64,000 bases of DNA from Metopolophium dirhodum (taxonomy: Eukaryota; Arthropoda; Insecta; Hemiptera; Aphididae): positions 12,992,134 through 13,056,133 of the forward strand of contig NC_083564.1 of assembly GCF_019925205.1 (NCBI RefSeq), in the 5' to 3' direction. Below are positions 25,001 through 40,000 of the stretch, piece by piece. Under the pieces are notes generated by a model. That model was not told where the DNA came from, did no database searches, and saw nothing but the letters and a program-made list of their open reading frames with translations. The position numbers and the translations under genes were made by a program. The stretch's first letter is position 1; each line of letters opens with the position of its first letter.

Positions 25001-28000
25001 CATATTAGTAAATATTGATTACTTATATAATATACAATGTATATAAGTTGTAAGTAAGTTTATCTTGTTATTTATCATGCAATATATCGGAATAATTTAT
25101 AAGACTTGCTATTAGACGTCATGTTATTCAAAAAACAGCTCAATTACAGTGGTTGAACATTTCAATATAATTAACATTTTACATTACCTCGAAATAGTCA
25201 AATCCTTTTAGATACGAACACGGTTCTAATGTGGACGGTTCAATTTGACCTGGCTGCGGACATGGATCTCCTTCGTTCCAGAAGAAGACTTCCCGTTGTA
25301 TCGTGTCCGGTTCTATATCAGTGCTGTTTACTATTACGTCCCACAGAGTCACCGAACGTACCCATTCAAGCTCCTCGTCCGTGAACATACTGCGAAAACA
25401 ATAGTTCAGTATGTTTAATGAAACGTTTCCACTCACTAAAAACGGGCGTAAGACTCACTCGTTTTTATCGTTCTCAAACCAGAATCTATCGGCTTCTCTG
25501 ATTCGGACAAACTGGTCCAAGATTATTGCGGTGAACAATTCACCGGGACCGTCTTTCGACTCTAACATGCCCCCGATATACAAATCCACATTGTCTACGC
25601 TACCGTAAGCTTTTAACAATTTATCTGCCAAATCGGGATGGCGCCGGAACAGCTCCTCGTTTATGTCTTCGAACTTTTCGACTCGGGGTAGTTCGAAATA
25701 CGTTCTGATCTAGGAAACGCCACCATAATCAATATTACCAATTTTTATATCACAACATCTAGTATGTGCGGTTCTTTCTCTCTCTCTTTCGCCAACACTA
25801 CCGTATTGTAATCTGCTAGCCCGTTGTCCCGGCCTCGCATTATGTTGAGTGCGCCCAGATCTCTCCGGGAAAATTCATTGGGCCCAAATAGCTTATCACG
25901 GACGTCTGAACAGAGTACCGCGTCTTCCCGTTCAGCCAGCTGCGAAGCCATGCCCAACATGAACTCTTCAACGCTACTATCAGACATCACATCCTGCATC
26001 ATTCGAACGTTATTAGTTATTATATACCGATCCAGGTTATAGTTAGAAGTAATGGGAGTGTAGGTAGTAGTTTTCACGCGTGGAGTCATCAGTATGTTAT
26101 TTACATTAAACGTTTATAATATAGATACTAACACTGGAATCCCACCAATAAGCGCACAGTCTCAGAGCCGGATTCCCCATAGCTGTTTTCCGATAGTTGC
26201 ATTTTCCGTCTCTCCGATATATGCCGGGTGGAATCATCGTGTGCCCGAACCGGAAGGCTGACGATTGGAACACGTGGCTGACACCGGGGTGTATGTCCAG
26301 CTTGTAGCCCGTGTACTCTGGTAGTTCTGTCCCCAAGAACGCAGGAATGTATTCATAAGCAATGATGTTCTGAAAAACGAAGGTAAATAAATAAATAAAA
26401 CTATAAATATTCAGTAATCTGGTGATAAACTTATAATTGTACAGATAATGATTAGTGTACTGTGACGTAGTACATACCTGCAAAGTGGCCACCACGAACC
26501 GCCTAGCTCTCTGAAATACTTCTTCGTCGGACCAGTCCGGGTGTTCGAGCTGCACTCTATCGGCGAGCACGTTGTGCCATTTGAACAACAATATCCCAAA
26601 CGACAACAAAGCCGGGTTTTGATTACTCCTGGGATCTCCCAATACTATAAACATATACACGCGATCGGTTTAGGGTAGGTTATAATTGAATGCCATTTAC
26701 AAGAACATAAAATGAGTACTTATTACGATTTACGATGTATAATATAGTACATGGGTTAAATGTCGATATTATCGATGGATAATTATGAGTCACTTACGGA
26801 AAAGTCTCTCGGGACTAAGCGTCCGCAGAATATTGGGTACAGGATTATTAAATAAAGGAACACGCATCGTGTTCCTCACCGGAAATCCATTAGTGGGTTC
26901 GCTGAGAAGTGTACCGTTTTTAAAAGACCTCATGGCGTTTATCCACGCTTCACTAGTACTATAGATAAAACTTCCATCGATCCAGCTAGTGACCCGGTTT
27001 ATCTGAAATAGATGGTTTCGTTGTAATAGAAATAAAATTAATTTATATAAGTACATAGAGTGTAAAATATTACACGTGTATGACTTGTGGTTACCTGTTG
27101 TCTCGGCGTGTTTGGACTTTGACCGGTGTTCCGGTCATAACCCGCTCTGTGGAACGGTATCGATTTACCGCCTTCGCACTCGTGGTCGTACATCTCGTCA
27201 CACTTTTCGATTTCAATTGGATGCACTTCTATCGGACAACCACTTTCGCTGCCCATTACGATTTCGGAACTCACGACTTGACCTGTGCCGATTATCAACA
27301 TGATAAACAATTAATTTTTATAAAATTATCATCGTTCCGGCATTTTTTTTATATAGTCTTGTATTCTGCGTACCAAAAAACGCTAAGATCGCAGTCCTGT
27401 TCTTCAGTGACGACAGACCTTCTGATCCTTTCATGAACAACGAGCTTAATTTTCTAGGGCTTGGTCGGTCTTGACCGGACATCATGTATACGCCATCGGA
27501 GTAACTGGCAGGTGTTTTCCTGGTCATGTGACTATCTGTTGACATAACAACAAATAAAAAACGATAAGTAAAGTTTTCGACAAAGGTAGGCATGTTAATT
27601 AAAAATATATTTGGATTAATTAAGTACCTAGATTCAACGTTAATAATATTAAGCTGCAATTTATAGCTAACAAACAAAATATGTAACTTAAAAAGTTTAA
27701 AGTTAATACAGAGAATACAAGTTACTTGACTTAGTTGAGTTTATCTTAATTACCTTAGGGTCACACATATAATGCTTGTGAAACTTTTAATTTTTTTTAA
27801 ATAAAAACTAAATATTTCGTTAACAATATTATTATTTCTTATAGTGCACTTTAGCTGTAATGGTTTAGGCAATTACGCATTTGTGTCAACTAAATTATTA
27901 ATTAAAGACATTTTTATTTATTTATTTATAATATTTGTATATAGATACAGAGTGTCGATGGATTGAACAAAAACATAATTAATTAATTAGATATTAAAAT

Positions 28001-31000
28001 ATTATAAGATATTAGATTTTTAGATATAACTATACAGTTGTAACCCATAAGTTATCACGTATGCATAGGTATACTATATATAGGTAGTTATGTATAAACA
28101 TGATAAAAATTAAAAACCAAACGTATTATTTCTCAATTCAATTGGAATGACGCTATAATAGATTCTAATGAAGTTATTATGTAATTAGAAAATTGACTAA
28201 TTGCTATAATTTGTTAAGTTAAAATGTTTTAAAAAAATAAGCGTGTAACTAGTTAATGCCCAACTTTGGTTTTTGGACATATTTTTGTGTAAAAAAAATC
28301 ATCATCAGGTATATTGTAATGAATTATCATTAATGGTTGTAAAAGGTAAACACTCTAGTTCTCGACTTTACCGAGGCCGTTCTATTCATAAATTCGACTG
28401 TACGACGAAGGCGCGGCAAATCAACCGACCATTGTTTGCTTGAGTTGAATAATGTAACTGTTGCGACAAAAGAATGCGCGCAAATGACAAGAGAGATCCA
28501 GTTCAAGTGCCCGTTTTAACCTTATGCCTTATTCGATCATTGGGTTTATGATCGTGGTTTTAAAAGCAATAGTATAATAATTGTGCAACTAAAGCATTCG
28601 GAGAGTATCATATAAACATTATGGAAAGTAATTTATCAATTAAACCTATCTTTCCTAATGTATGCCACTCATTGACACACATACATACATATTATATACA
28701 ATTCAACCATATGATATAGTCTTGTTTTTTTCGGACATTTCAGCCGGCTCATTATGAGCTATTATAGTCGAGTTGTTTATTATAATGCTTATTACTACAC
28801 ATGGTCTGAGTATATGTTAATTTAAACTCAATTTTTCTTTTTTAGTACAATATATATTTTTATGTTTTTGAAAGTGTTTTGCACACAACTATATGTATAA
28901 GGCATAGTACAGACATCTGTACAGTTAAATGTATAATAGGAAGGTACTTTGAATGAATTCATGTCAACTCGTTTTACAGGCATGGAGGCCAAACCATCAT
29001 CACGATCTCACAACTAATTTATAAGCGAAATAATAAGAAAAAAAAAACGAGAAAATAATACCATCCATTTGTTTTGTTGTTTAGGTGCGTTTGTGAATTG
29101 AGCACGATTATTTATTGTACATTTTCCACATTATAACGTTACATCATTCCGAGGAAATGTGATTCAATGGAATTTATTTACTCATATATTATATACGACA
29201 TAAAGCTTATTTATACACAACACACCGAGTGTGAATCACGTGCTGGATATAGAAAAAATAAATATTTAGGGTAAAAGTATGGTTGCCTTGAGGAAATATT
29301 TTTGGGCGCGTAATGCCAGAAGCACGAATCCGTCCTTGAGCCTCGAGCAGCTTAGTACGTGTGCGGTGAGATATAAAAAAAACTTAAGAAAAATATTAAA
29401 TAACTACATAATATAAACGCCATTACTCAAACACACCAATTCATTTTTTTCTTTTACATTAAAACGACGTACCAATGAAAATATAACGATTTGTAAAAAA
29501 AAAATTACGTTTTGTGTGTATATATATTATAATAACATCACGCGATCAAGCGCGCGACACTGACGAAACTCGGTAGATCCGAAGCAAGGTCACTCGCGAA
29601 AAATTATAAAACAACATAATATATTATATCTACTGTGGTATTCGGGAACAGCAACAATATAATATTATACAGCAAAACGTTATATTATATATATATATAT
29701 TATATTATTGTTGGTGAGTTGAATTTTTTGAAAGGACAATATTTTACGAAACGCGCACGCTCCACGACAGCGTATAAGTATAAGAGAACGATGACCGACT
29801 ACGTGTGAAAAACACGTTTCTCGGTGCGAGTTGTTGTGATTCTAATATAACAATATTACAAATATACAGTCGAGCGAGGCCATCGCAACTTACGCAGAGT
29901 TCGAGGCACGACGCCAATTTTCGTTTTTTTGACTTGGCCGCGGGCGCCGGTCCAGGGGAGATTTCAAAAAGATTCACATGTTCGGGCGGTGACTTTGTCG
30001 TCCGTCCAGCATTTATGCGGCTGGCGATATATTATGTGACGTATATGCCGTGGTTGTGAATTTGTGATACCAGTATACCAAATCTCCGAATAAACATGTA
30101 CACATATATATACCTTGGTATCGCAGATAAGAGATCGCTGCAGTTTAAACCGGTGGCGCCAATTGAGCAAAATTGGCTCGACGACCGCACTGGTAGCGTA
30201 TTTGCGAACCCTTATAAGTTACAACTGAGCTGGGGCACACTATTAAATATTCGTGTAGCAACCACTACTAAACTTTTTTTTAACCACTTTTGACTACCCA
30301 GTGTATATACCTATTAATCAACTCAATATTCATTATTCATTATACCTATATGAAATGTGAATGTGTTTGTTGTGTCAGTTGTTTATTAATGTATTATACT
30401 TATTTGTTTTCATATTATCATTAAACTATTAGTAGTGAAAACTATAGGGTTTGTATATTTAATATTTTAACGAATTACAATTATTAATTACTAACTTATT
30501 TTCGTTTTGTATTTTTGTGTATAGATTATATGTATACATAGTATAATGTGGAAAAAAATTAGAAGGGGGATACAAAAGTGTAAACAAATTTGAGTATTTG
30601 AATGTAAGAAACGCCATATTGATTATATGATTTGATTTAAAGGGGTCCTCATAAATACTTTTTAATAACAAGAGGGATACCCCCTCCTCAATTCAAGCAT
30701 TGTATATTCAACCTAATAAAAGGCTACAAATTAAAAACGTCAACACTTAAAAACATTTATTTTGTCTTTTAATTTTCATTAAACAGAATCAGTATTGATA
30801 AATTTACATTTTATATTCAAGCGTTTGAACAATGTGCGTATTACGGTAGAAGAATACTCTCCCAGTCATAGTTAAAATTATTGTTAATATATTGTTTATA
30901 ATCGCATTTTAATAGTATAATACCTATACATATTATATACATAATTTTATAGGTAGTATAAAAAAAACTTTCATTATCTGGAACTTTGGAAATATTTTTC

Positions 31001-34000
31001 ATCATGCACTTTTAACTTTTTACGCATAAATTAGGCATAGGAGCGTTTTTAGATAGTATAAAAGGCCAATAAAAAAAAAATAAGGGTGTTAATGTACAAC
31101 CCAACCCTTTCCCAAAAATGGTGACCGACGTTAAGCTGTTGTCGTTAACAAGACCCTTGGAGGAACCTATATTATGTACATCAAGTTTTTATCAAAAATG
31201 GACCACCTATATTATAATATCAACGGTGTAATAATGAAGGCGCTTTTTACAGATTATTATTATTCTCCTAATTTTTCAGGAAATGTTGATACCAAAAAGT
31301 CGGTTTTAAATTTTTTATGTTTGCTCCGTTTCTATATACATACGATCATGTATACGATCTATATACATTATACCTATTATTGGCTATTACCATTGATTAT
31401 AATTACTATAGTATTCATAATCAATGCTACTACCTACCTATACTAGTTAACATTTATATTATAATATGTATATGTGTGTATGAGCTGCTTCTAATTATTA
31501 CCTATATAATTACACACAACATTGCATTAGCATTATTATAAGATTCAAAAAACATAAATTCTTTTCGAAATAATTAGTGTTTGCATCAGTTGAATTCATT
31601 CAATTTAATAATCACACAGCCCATCAAAATGCCTCTGAGGAAAGTACCTATAACTATATTTTACTGTGTCGTATGACGTATATTACTATGATATAATATT
31701 ATACAGTAGATAAGTATCAATGTCGCCTGTTTTTAGTAGTTAACTGTTATTTCTATACTATTCCCGAACGTCAAAATAGATTTTCGATTTTGATAAAATG
31801 TCCACGTTACCACTTATCATAATTTATTATGCGTAAGTACCTACCTACATATACATACATCGCTATCGTAGGTAGGTATTTTACGATTCGCGTCTTTCAA
31901 CAGCCCCGTTTCGTACTAGCAGCGGCGACGGCGTACGATGATTTATATTTCCTGATATCAAAATGTTATTACTTTTGTAATATACAAATATTATGTGTAT
32001 GAAGTGCGTATCGCAAATATTATATGCAAAATGATTTATAATATTTACACGCGTATTTGTACACACATATCGCAGCTGTATTTACGTACACCACGATTAA
32101 TCAACTAGGTATACCGTACACAACTTTGCTATTACAACCTCTTTGAACCATTCTGCATAGTACATAAATTCATAAAAATATTTTTTCGTCATTGCTGCAA
32201 CAGTTATCACGGGACTCCAAGAGGCTGTGATCTGATTTCTTCACGGACACTTACAAAATAAATCAAATTCGATATTATTAGTTGCATTGCATACTGACAT
32301 TAATATGTCATTTTTTTTGTTTGTTTAAATATACATCCCTCATCGTTTTCGGTGCTCCTAAATTTTTTTTTAACAACTTAAGAGCTCTGAAATCAATTGA
32401 GTAATTGAGATTGAGAACCGTTGAAATTAAGGGATGCAATCTCGAACATCAGTGAATTTCATCGGGTCTTATTGATGGTTCGCGCGGTATTAAAGAGCGG
32501 AGAGCGGACATTTTGTACTTACATAACCCATATTATATACCAATTACTGAATAACCTATTACTTTCCTAAATGTATTATGTGTGTATATCTACCTATATA
32601 TTTAAATAATATGATAACAAGTACTTGGAAAATAATGTATCGTTTATTACAATATTGCCGTAGTTTATTTGGAATTGTTATAATTATAATTTATAATCAT
32701 AGCCTAGGAATTATGTAAATTATCTAATCTATACCGTTGGCAATATAGAACGTATAGTAAGTTTCATGAACGTTACTATGCAATTTGTATTTTATTATAA
32801 TCTTCGATACTTCGATGAGATAAAGTCGGGGCTCAATTGGCTCGTCGCGTTCCGACGCCCATGTATTCACGTATTATAAGATTGTAAAAAATGATTAGTA
32901 AAAAATATGTCAATCATTAAAAATAATACTAATATTCGTACACAAAACAGGCAATATAATTATTGTCTATAGTCATTCCTGACAGTGTCTGTAATTATCA
33001 TCATTGCCGGTATAAAACCAGTAAAACTTGTGGCCCGCGAGGAATCGGGAATTATTTAGGATATGCGCGTTAAAGTCTCTATAATATACACAATATTTAC
33101 ATCACTACTGCTCACATACATGATATAATATATAAATGAATAACTACAGTCAACGCGGTGAATATAATATAACCTATGCGTACCTATTTGTAATAATTTT
33201 TTTTTCTGTTTCCATTAAACCCCTTCAACGTTATACATATAATATACGCGTCCATCGCGTGCTAATAATGGCCTATACTTTAAATATTACGAATTTCGAT
33301 ATGCCGTCACTCCCTCGTCTCTGCGTATACGGTATATACCTACCTATTACATGCTCGACTGCTACACCCTCTGTATTGTTGTACATATAAATATCAAATA
33401 CAATAATACGTAATATATCATTATAAGTACACTCTACGTCGTGTAGGGTATTAGATATATAGGTACTTGATACAATAATATAATTCACCAATCGATGTGA
33501 ATCTGCTAGAGTCTTATATAGGTATACTTATTAGTTATTAGCACAGCTATAACCGTCGAGTTATAACGACCGTGGTTAAATAGAAAAACATACGTTTTGA
33601 ATAATATCATAATGTATTATTATTTTTTTTTTGTCCATGAAATTCCCGAATTCGAACAAGCACGCGGCGCGTTATAGCGTGTATAATATCGTACTCGCTA
33701 CAAACGGTTATACTGACGTGACAGACGCTATCAAATACGTATTCGTTTACATAGGTATAATAACACACAAATACACACTGTCCGTGTTTGACTGCATCAC
33801 CACGATTACGTGACGTATAGACGGTGATGATATAATATATGGGTAGGTATTATAATGTTGTTGGCGAGTGAAAAACCATTGAAAAACGTGTGTAATCGTT
33901 TGCTGTTTGTTTTCATCGCGTGTCGAATATTTCTGTCGATTATGGCCACAATCGCATGTGGCCATAATAGCCATAATATCTGATGAGATTCGCGGGACCT

Positions 34001-37000
34001 ATAATGTTGGGACTCCGATATATTCGGTGACGTAGTGAACTTTAAATAATTGCTCAGAGCCAATTTATAGTCTATATTACCACACACCCACTCAAAAACC
34101 TCGATAAATGCATTTACTGTCTGCATATTTCTAACTTTACCTGTCCTAGTAGGTAAATACTAAATTACTACCCATCCACCCACACCAAATCTTAATACCT
34201 CAGAGGCTGCACCCTCTCGATTACCCCCTTCTCCCTGCCAATATAATATATATTATTGTACATGTACTATATGTACACATAGTCCAGGTAGAAAAACCTT
34301 TTTGTATCTCCATGTCAAATAAAAAATTGTGATTGATTCGTTATGAGCTATGACCGTTCAAAATATAGTTGAATATTGATATTTCGTACTTTGGTGAACA
34401 AAATAAAAATAAAATGCTATTTTGTAAAATAAAATCATAAACTAACCAAAAATAATTTCATCGAACTCAGTTTATCGAGTTACGTTGACGTGTCACTTGA
34501 AAAGTGTTCACGTGTCATAGATTTGCCATCCCTGCAGGAATATCCAGTACATATACTTAATAGAAGAGCCCGGAATGTTCGTGGGGCTCACAATCTAATG
34601 AATTCTAATATTTATTTTTGTTCTATTAAGTCTAGACTTTTTCATTATTACTATCATAATTATAATATTATATAGACGATATTGTTTCGTGTTGGAGCAG
34701 CTGCTGCTGTGCCCCGGAGGATTTATTATCGTTCCACGTTCACCTACACTACCGAAAACGCGGCCTTGCTAGCAATGGTTTTCGTCCGCAGCAAGACATA
34801 TAGGTAAGCGTCTCGTCGTCGAAGTAATACTGTTATGCGACGACGATAACCATTTATTGAATATTATATAGGTATAGCATTATAGAAAAACGAAAATAAT
34901 AATTAATATCCACGCGGTACCTATATTATGTATACATAGAAATAGGATATTAATTTATAGGTATGTTCAATTTTATTATATATTTAACGAAACGATGACC
35001 TTGCTTCAGATTCAAACAAGGAACAACTCGTCCTTGGCAAAAGCGCTAGCCAATGGTTGTCGATCGCTGCGGTTACTTCACGGATCCCGATGACGTGAAA
35101 ATCCGCCTACCTATAGTATGCGTGTACCTATTATGTAAATGTGATTAAATGTTGTTTTATAATAATTCGTCCGATTTGATCGTGTCAGTTAATACAAAAA
35201 AAAAATTATCTTCGAAATTATGACGTGGCCGCCCTTATATTATAGACATAATACAATAATACATATATTTATTTTTAATCGTAAATCATAATATAATTTA
35301 CGTACAGGACGAGGGGTTATAATATAACGATTTATACCTAATAGTTTTCTGTAATACATTATTACAATATTATGTTCTATCGCAGAATCTCAATCTCGCA
35401 GTGCTTATCGGGGCGATCGCCTTTTATTATTTTATATATTATTCTATACAATATTTATTTTTAGAATCATTAGAACATAATATATTAACGGCTGTCGCCT
35501 CCTACGTTGTAGGTTGCCCCTCCCAGTCACTAGATTTCATAAGACTATAGCTCCGTCGTCTATCTTACGTATGATGGGGAACTCTTGCGAAACGTAATTT
35601 TGTTTTATATATTTCTATTTTTTACATCGATCAGTTTGGCATAATTAAACTTGGCAGTGGAGAATGAATGGAAAAAACAAAATAAAATTCACCGTCCCTG
35701 GTGGGCGACGAAATCTGTTTTTGGACTGGCACACGCGAATATTATAAGAACAGTACAAATAGCACAATGGGTGCTATCTGCTGCAACTATCGTTTGTTAA
35801 AAATAATCGACTTGGTAACCAGCGGGTGGTGGGGAATTGACGATCTGCAATTAGGTGGGCATTGACTAGTTAAAAAGTTTAAGTCATGTAATAAGATATT
35901 TTTTTTTTAACTTTGATAATTATAGTTAAAAAATCCATTGTAACAACTTAGCTTTTTCCAGTTAGTTTTAAAGATAATACGTTAAGTTAAAATCGTGTAA
36001 ATCATGTTTATATACATAACTTTAACTGTACACCTGTACCTAGTAGGTACTACTTATTTAGTTATTTTTTTTGTTTAATCACCCGACACTGTATTGGTAC
36101 ACATATAGGTACACTGATTTTAAATAGGTAGGTATATAAATTTTCCTAGATTTCATAATTTAGTTCATAGTTCAATAGTTGGCAACATAATAAGTATAGT
36201 AAAGTCTTGATCTAGAGAGACATTAGTATATAAAACAGTTGGTTTTAATGTGTTTTCATTTTTAAATGAGTTTTATAATTTTATGACTTTAAATTGTTTC
36301 ACAATTTTTTTTAGCGTAAAGTCATATTTATAACTTATAAGGCTACCTATGTTACCAAATCTATTTAGTAATTATGTTACGAAATAATGAAAAATAATGA
36401 TTTTAAGTACCTAACTACAACATTATAAGCATGTCTGTGGCTTGTAAAAAGGTTTGAAAAAATCTACATTATGGAAACCAATTTTACAGTTTCGTTCGAA
36501 ACTTCAAACTTAAGACAAATTAATAAACCAAATAAACCAACAACGTCCATGAAACGTTTCACATATTATTGTTTTTTTTTTATGCGTGTTTTTATTGAAA
36601 ATATATATGACATGAAACACAAGTAATCAAAATGGTTAGAACTCAAAAGAATAATTTTTATTTTGAATACCTAAAGTTACCTAGTATTATTTTTATTATG
36701 ATAATTAGGTACCTTGTACCTACATATAAGGCTATATAGTGACAATTTAAAACAAATATTTACGTTTATTTCTAAATTTGTTATGTCTTCGTATGATTAA
36801 AATATTGTAAAACCTACTAAATCGATCGACACACACGTGATTGTCAACTAAAATTAATATTTATAAGTTCTATGGAATGATTGAGTGCAATTCGACCTGT
36901 TTTTTTTTAACCCGATTGGAATTCAAATATTTTGTTGGTTTAGCTAAGAAGTTAGTTCGAAAATCCCCAACTATACATAATATAATTTTGTTTATATATG

Positions 37001-40000
37001 ATGTAAATCTACTTCATCCATTAAGGTACACATTTTTTTTTTACCTCGACCATATCTGTTTGACTGCATAATATATAGGGATATTATAGTTCACGCTATC
37101 ATCAACCAATTACCAATAGGTAAAATGTATTACACCAGCGCCGGTTAACGACATTATATTGTGTTTTTTAACACTTTTCTTAAGTTTGGTTTCACGTCTG
37201 TCTGTGATCAAATCTTGCGCGCTCGATTTGAGGCACTTTTTGAAGATGAAAAATTCTGAAAATTGGTATAGACCTTGGTCTTGGATGACAATACAATAAT
37301 CCGTTGTCATTTTGGGACATGGACCAAAAAAAAAAAAAAGGATTGTCCCCACGACGTCGCCGTAATATCTCTCGCAGATATTGAACTTTCTCTCTTCCCC
37401 AAAAAAAAACCGCAACCTCTTACGAAGCTTAACATATTTCTTAAACGTTTAATAAAAATATTTACTTTCAACTAAAAAGTAGAAAATAAAAAATAAAAAA
37501 AAAAATTTTAAAAACACACTTTTCCATAAAAACATTTAAAAAAAAAATATTTTAAAAATTGCACTAAAAAGACAAAAATAATTCTCTGTACTTAAAAATA
37601 ATGAAAAATTTATTGATGAAAAATTTAAAAGTGTGTGGTGCATCATACAAAACATTAAAAGCCGAGCTAAGTCTCACATACACTTCTTTGTTCAATCCTG
37701 TTTATAAGATAGTGACTGGCAGTATATGTCAAGTATAAGAGCAAAATAATGAAAAATTTACTGATGAAAAATTTAAAAGCCAAGGAAAGTCTCACATACA
37801 CTTCTTTGTTCAATCATGTTTATAAGATAGTGACTGGGAATATATGTCAAGTGTATGAGCACCACACACTTTTAAATTTTTCATCAATAAATTTTTCATT
37901 ATTTTTAAGTACAGAGAATTATTTTTGTCTTTTTAGTGCAATTTTTAAAATATTTTTTTTTTAAATGTTTTTATGGAAAAGTGTGTTTTTAAAATTTTTT
38001 TTTTTATTTTTTCTATATTTATTATACACTAGTTAGATTTTGAAGAAGTGCATCCCGAAATGACCCTTATTTGTGCCGAGTATGTCTGAAATATCGTACC
38101 CAAGCGCATCCCGCGAAAAAGGATTGTTAATAATTATGATACTATTTCATATCTCTAATATTATACTTTTATGAAGAAAAAAAAGAAGAAATAAAAGCGA
38201 ATATACATGAATACAAAATACAATCATAGTGCAGTCGTTCTCAAAAAAATCTAAAAATCTGATAAAATTATCGATGTTGATTTTGTGTTGTTAGCTTTTT
38301 ATCACTATCATTTTTTTTTTTTTGATCAATTTCTATCTGTTGCGATTTATTCTTTCGTGATTATAATTTATATGCAGCTAGTAAGTATGCACACACGTAC
38401 AGTTATATTATACATTTGAATAACGTTCACGGTACAGTAATCATTGTTATTATCTCAACGTTGGTGGTGTTGTTGTCTGGTAAGTAGATCGTTGTTGTAC
38501 ACACATGTAAATGTTCTGCTTACGAGTTATAAGACGTAGTTATAACCCAAATTGATTAATTTAAATATACCTAATAGGGGCACTTGAATTATACGAGCGC
38601 GCAATTAGATATGACGTGAGATATTTGCTCGATAGAGGGACTCAGCTGGTTATCATTGCAAATTCGCATCGTAGGTAGGTAGGTAGGTTATATTATGCAG
38701 GTACGGTATATAATATAATACTAAGTACAAACACAATATATACAAACCTCATTCCTCATCACACTATGTGAATATATTATTGTGCGTGTGAAATTACCGT
38801 AATCGCAATATAGCAATGTATAATTTTTCTATCGTAAATAGGAAGAGTGTACAGTGCATAATATGTAACGAAGTAGGTTACCGCACTTATCATTATACAG
38901 TGTGTAATAGAAAGATCAGAGAAAACAAATTATGCTAGTTAAATGTATGACAAAAATTGTGAACATTATATGGATGATAAATAATCTAAGAAATATATTC
39001 ATGTCAAGAAATTCCCAAAAATAATATTTTGAAAAAAGTTATTACGTTTTAAACAAATTTACTCCAAAATAATATTGATATCTTAAAAAATTCTAAAAAG
39101 AAGCGCCTTGACTTAGATAAATGTTATTGATATTGATTATAACAAAAGTTATTGCATTGTTCAATTTTTTTTTTTTTACACTGTATATTTATATAAATAG
39201 GTAGTGTATATATGTGATGCTAATATAGTGAGAAAAGTATGAAAGAGAAAGAGAGAGATAGAGAGAATCTCTCATTGCACCTATCACACAGACTGTGAAA
39301 TAACATCATTACTATTTCGTCCATCTCAAGTCCGTGACATTGACATGTACCGAACGACAGCAACTACAACCGTCGACCACAGAAACGTAATCAATCAGCA
39401 TCATTACGATGGTCACGTTATTACGACGGGGAAACCGCGAATCACGTAATTCAGAAGGAATACGACCAAGGGGCAACAAGACGATGACGACGACACGACT
39501 AATGGACAAAAATACAGCCACCGATTGGCATAACTGTAAACTGTCTACTTTTGAAGGTAAAATATTTATTAATTTCTTTAAACGTACTGCGAATATGACT
39601 GCGCGAAATCAAAATTGGGAATATGACAAACGAAAAAAAACTAATCTATATGTAGGTAGTAGAGGTTAAGCCTAATATCAGAATGTTTTTAAAGGCCGGA
39701 CATTAGGAGTGGTCTGGCTACGTTTGGCGGATGGATGGTAGTCTTATTCGAAATGTCCTGAACAATACCCCTCCCTCTGTCCAAAAACGACGAAGTGGAA
39801 GGACCTCACCAGCGGTGGTTTTGATAAGGTGAGGAAGGATATCTTGGATATATCGACGAGTCAATAGACAGAAATAGATGGAGAAGTTTGGTAGAAGCAT
39901 GAAAAAGGCGCGTATAGCACTGACAAAAAACGAAAATAATATAATATGACTGCGTAGGACTAGGGAGTTTTGCTAATTTCCTACGTCATGGTTACAATGT

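Noticed and set aside
27076..27436. Plus-strand ORFs of 75 and 118 codons
   Set aside because: They are antisense to the Duox peroxidase exon 27,095-27,282 and its intron.
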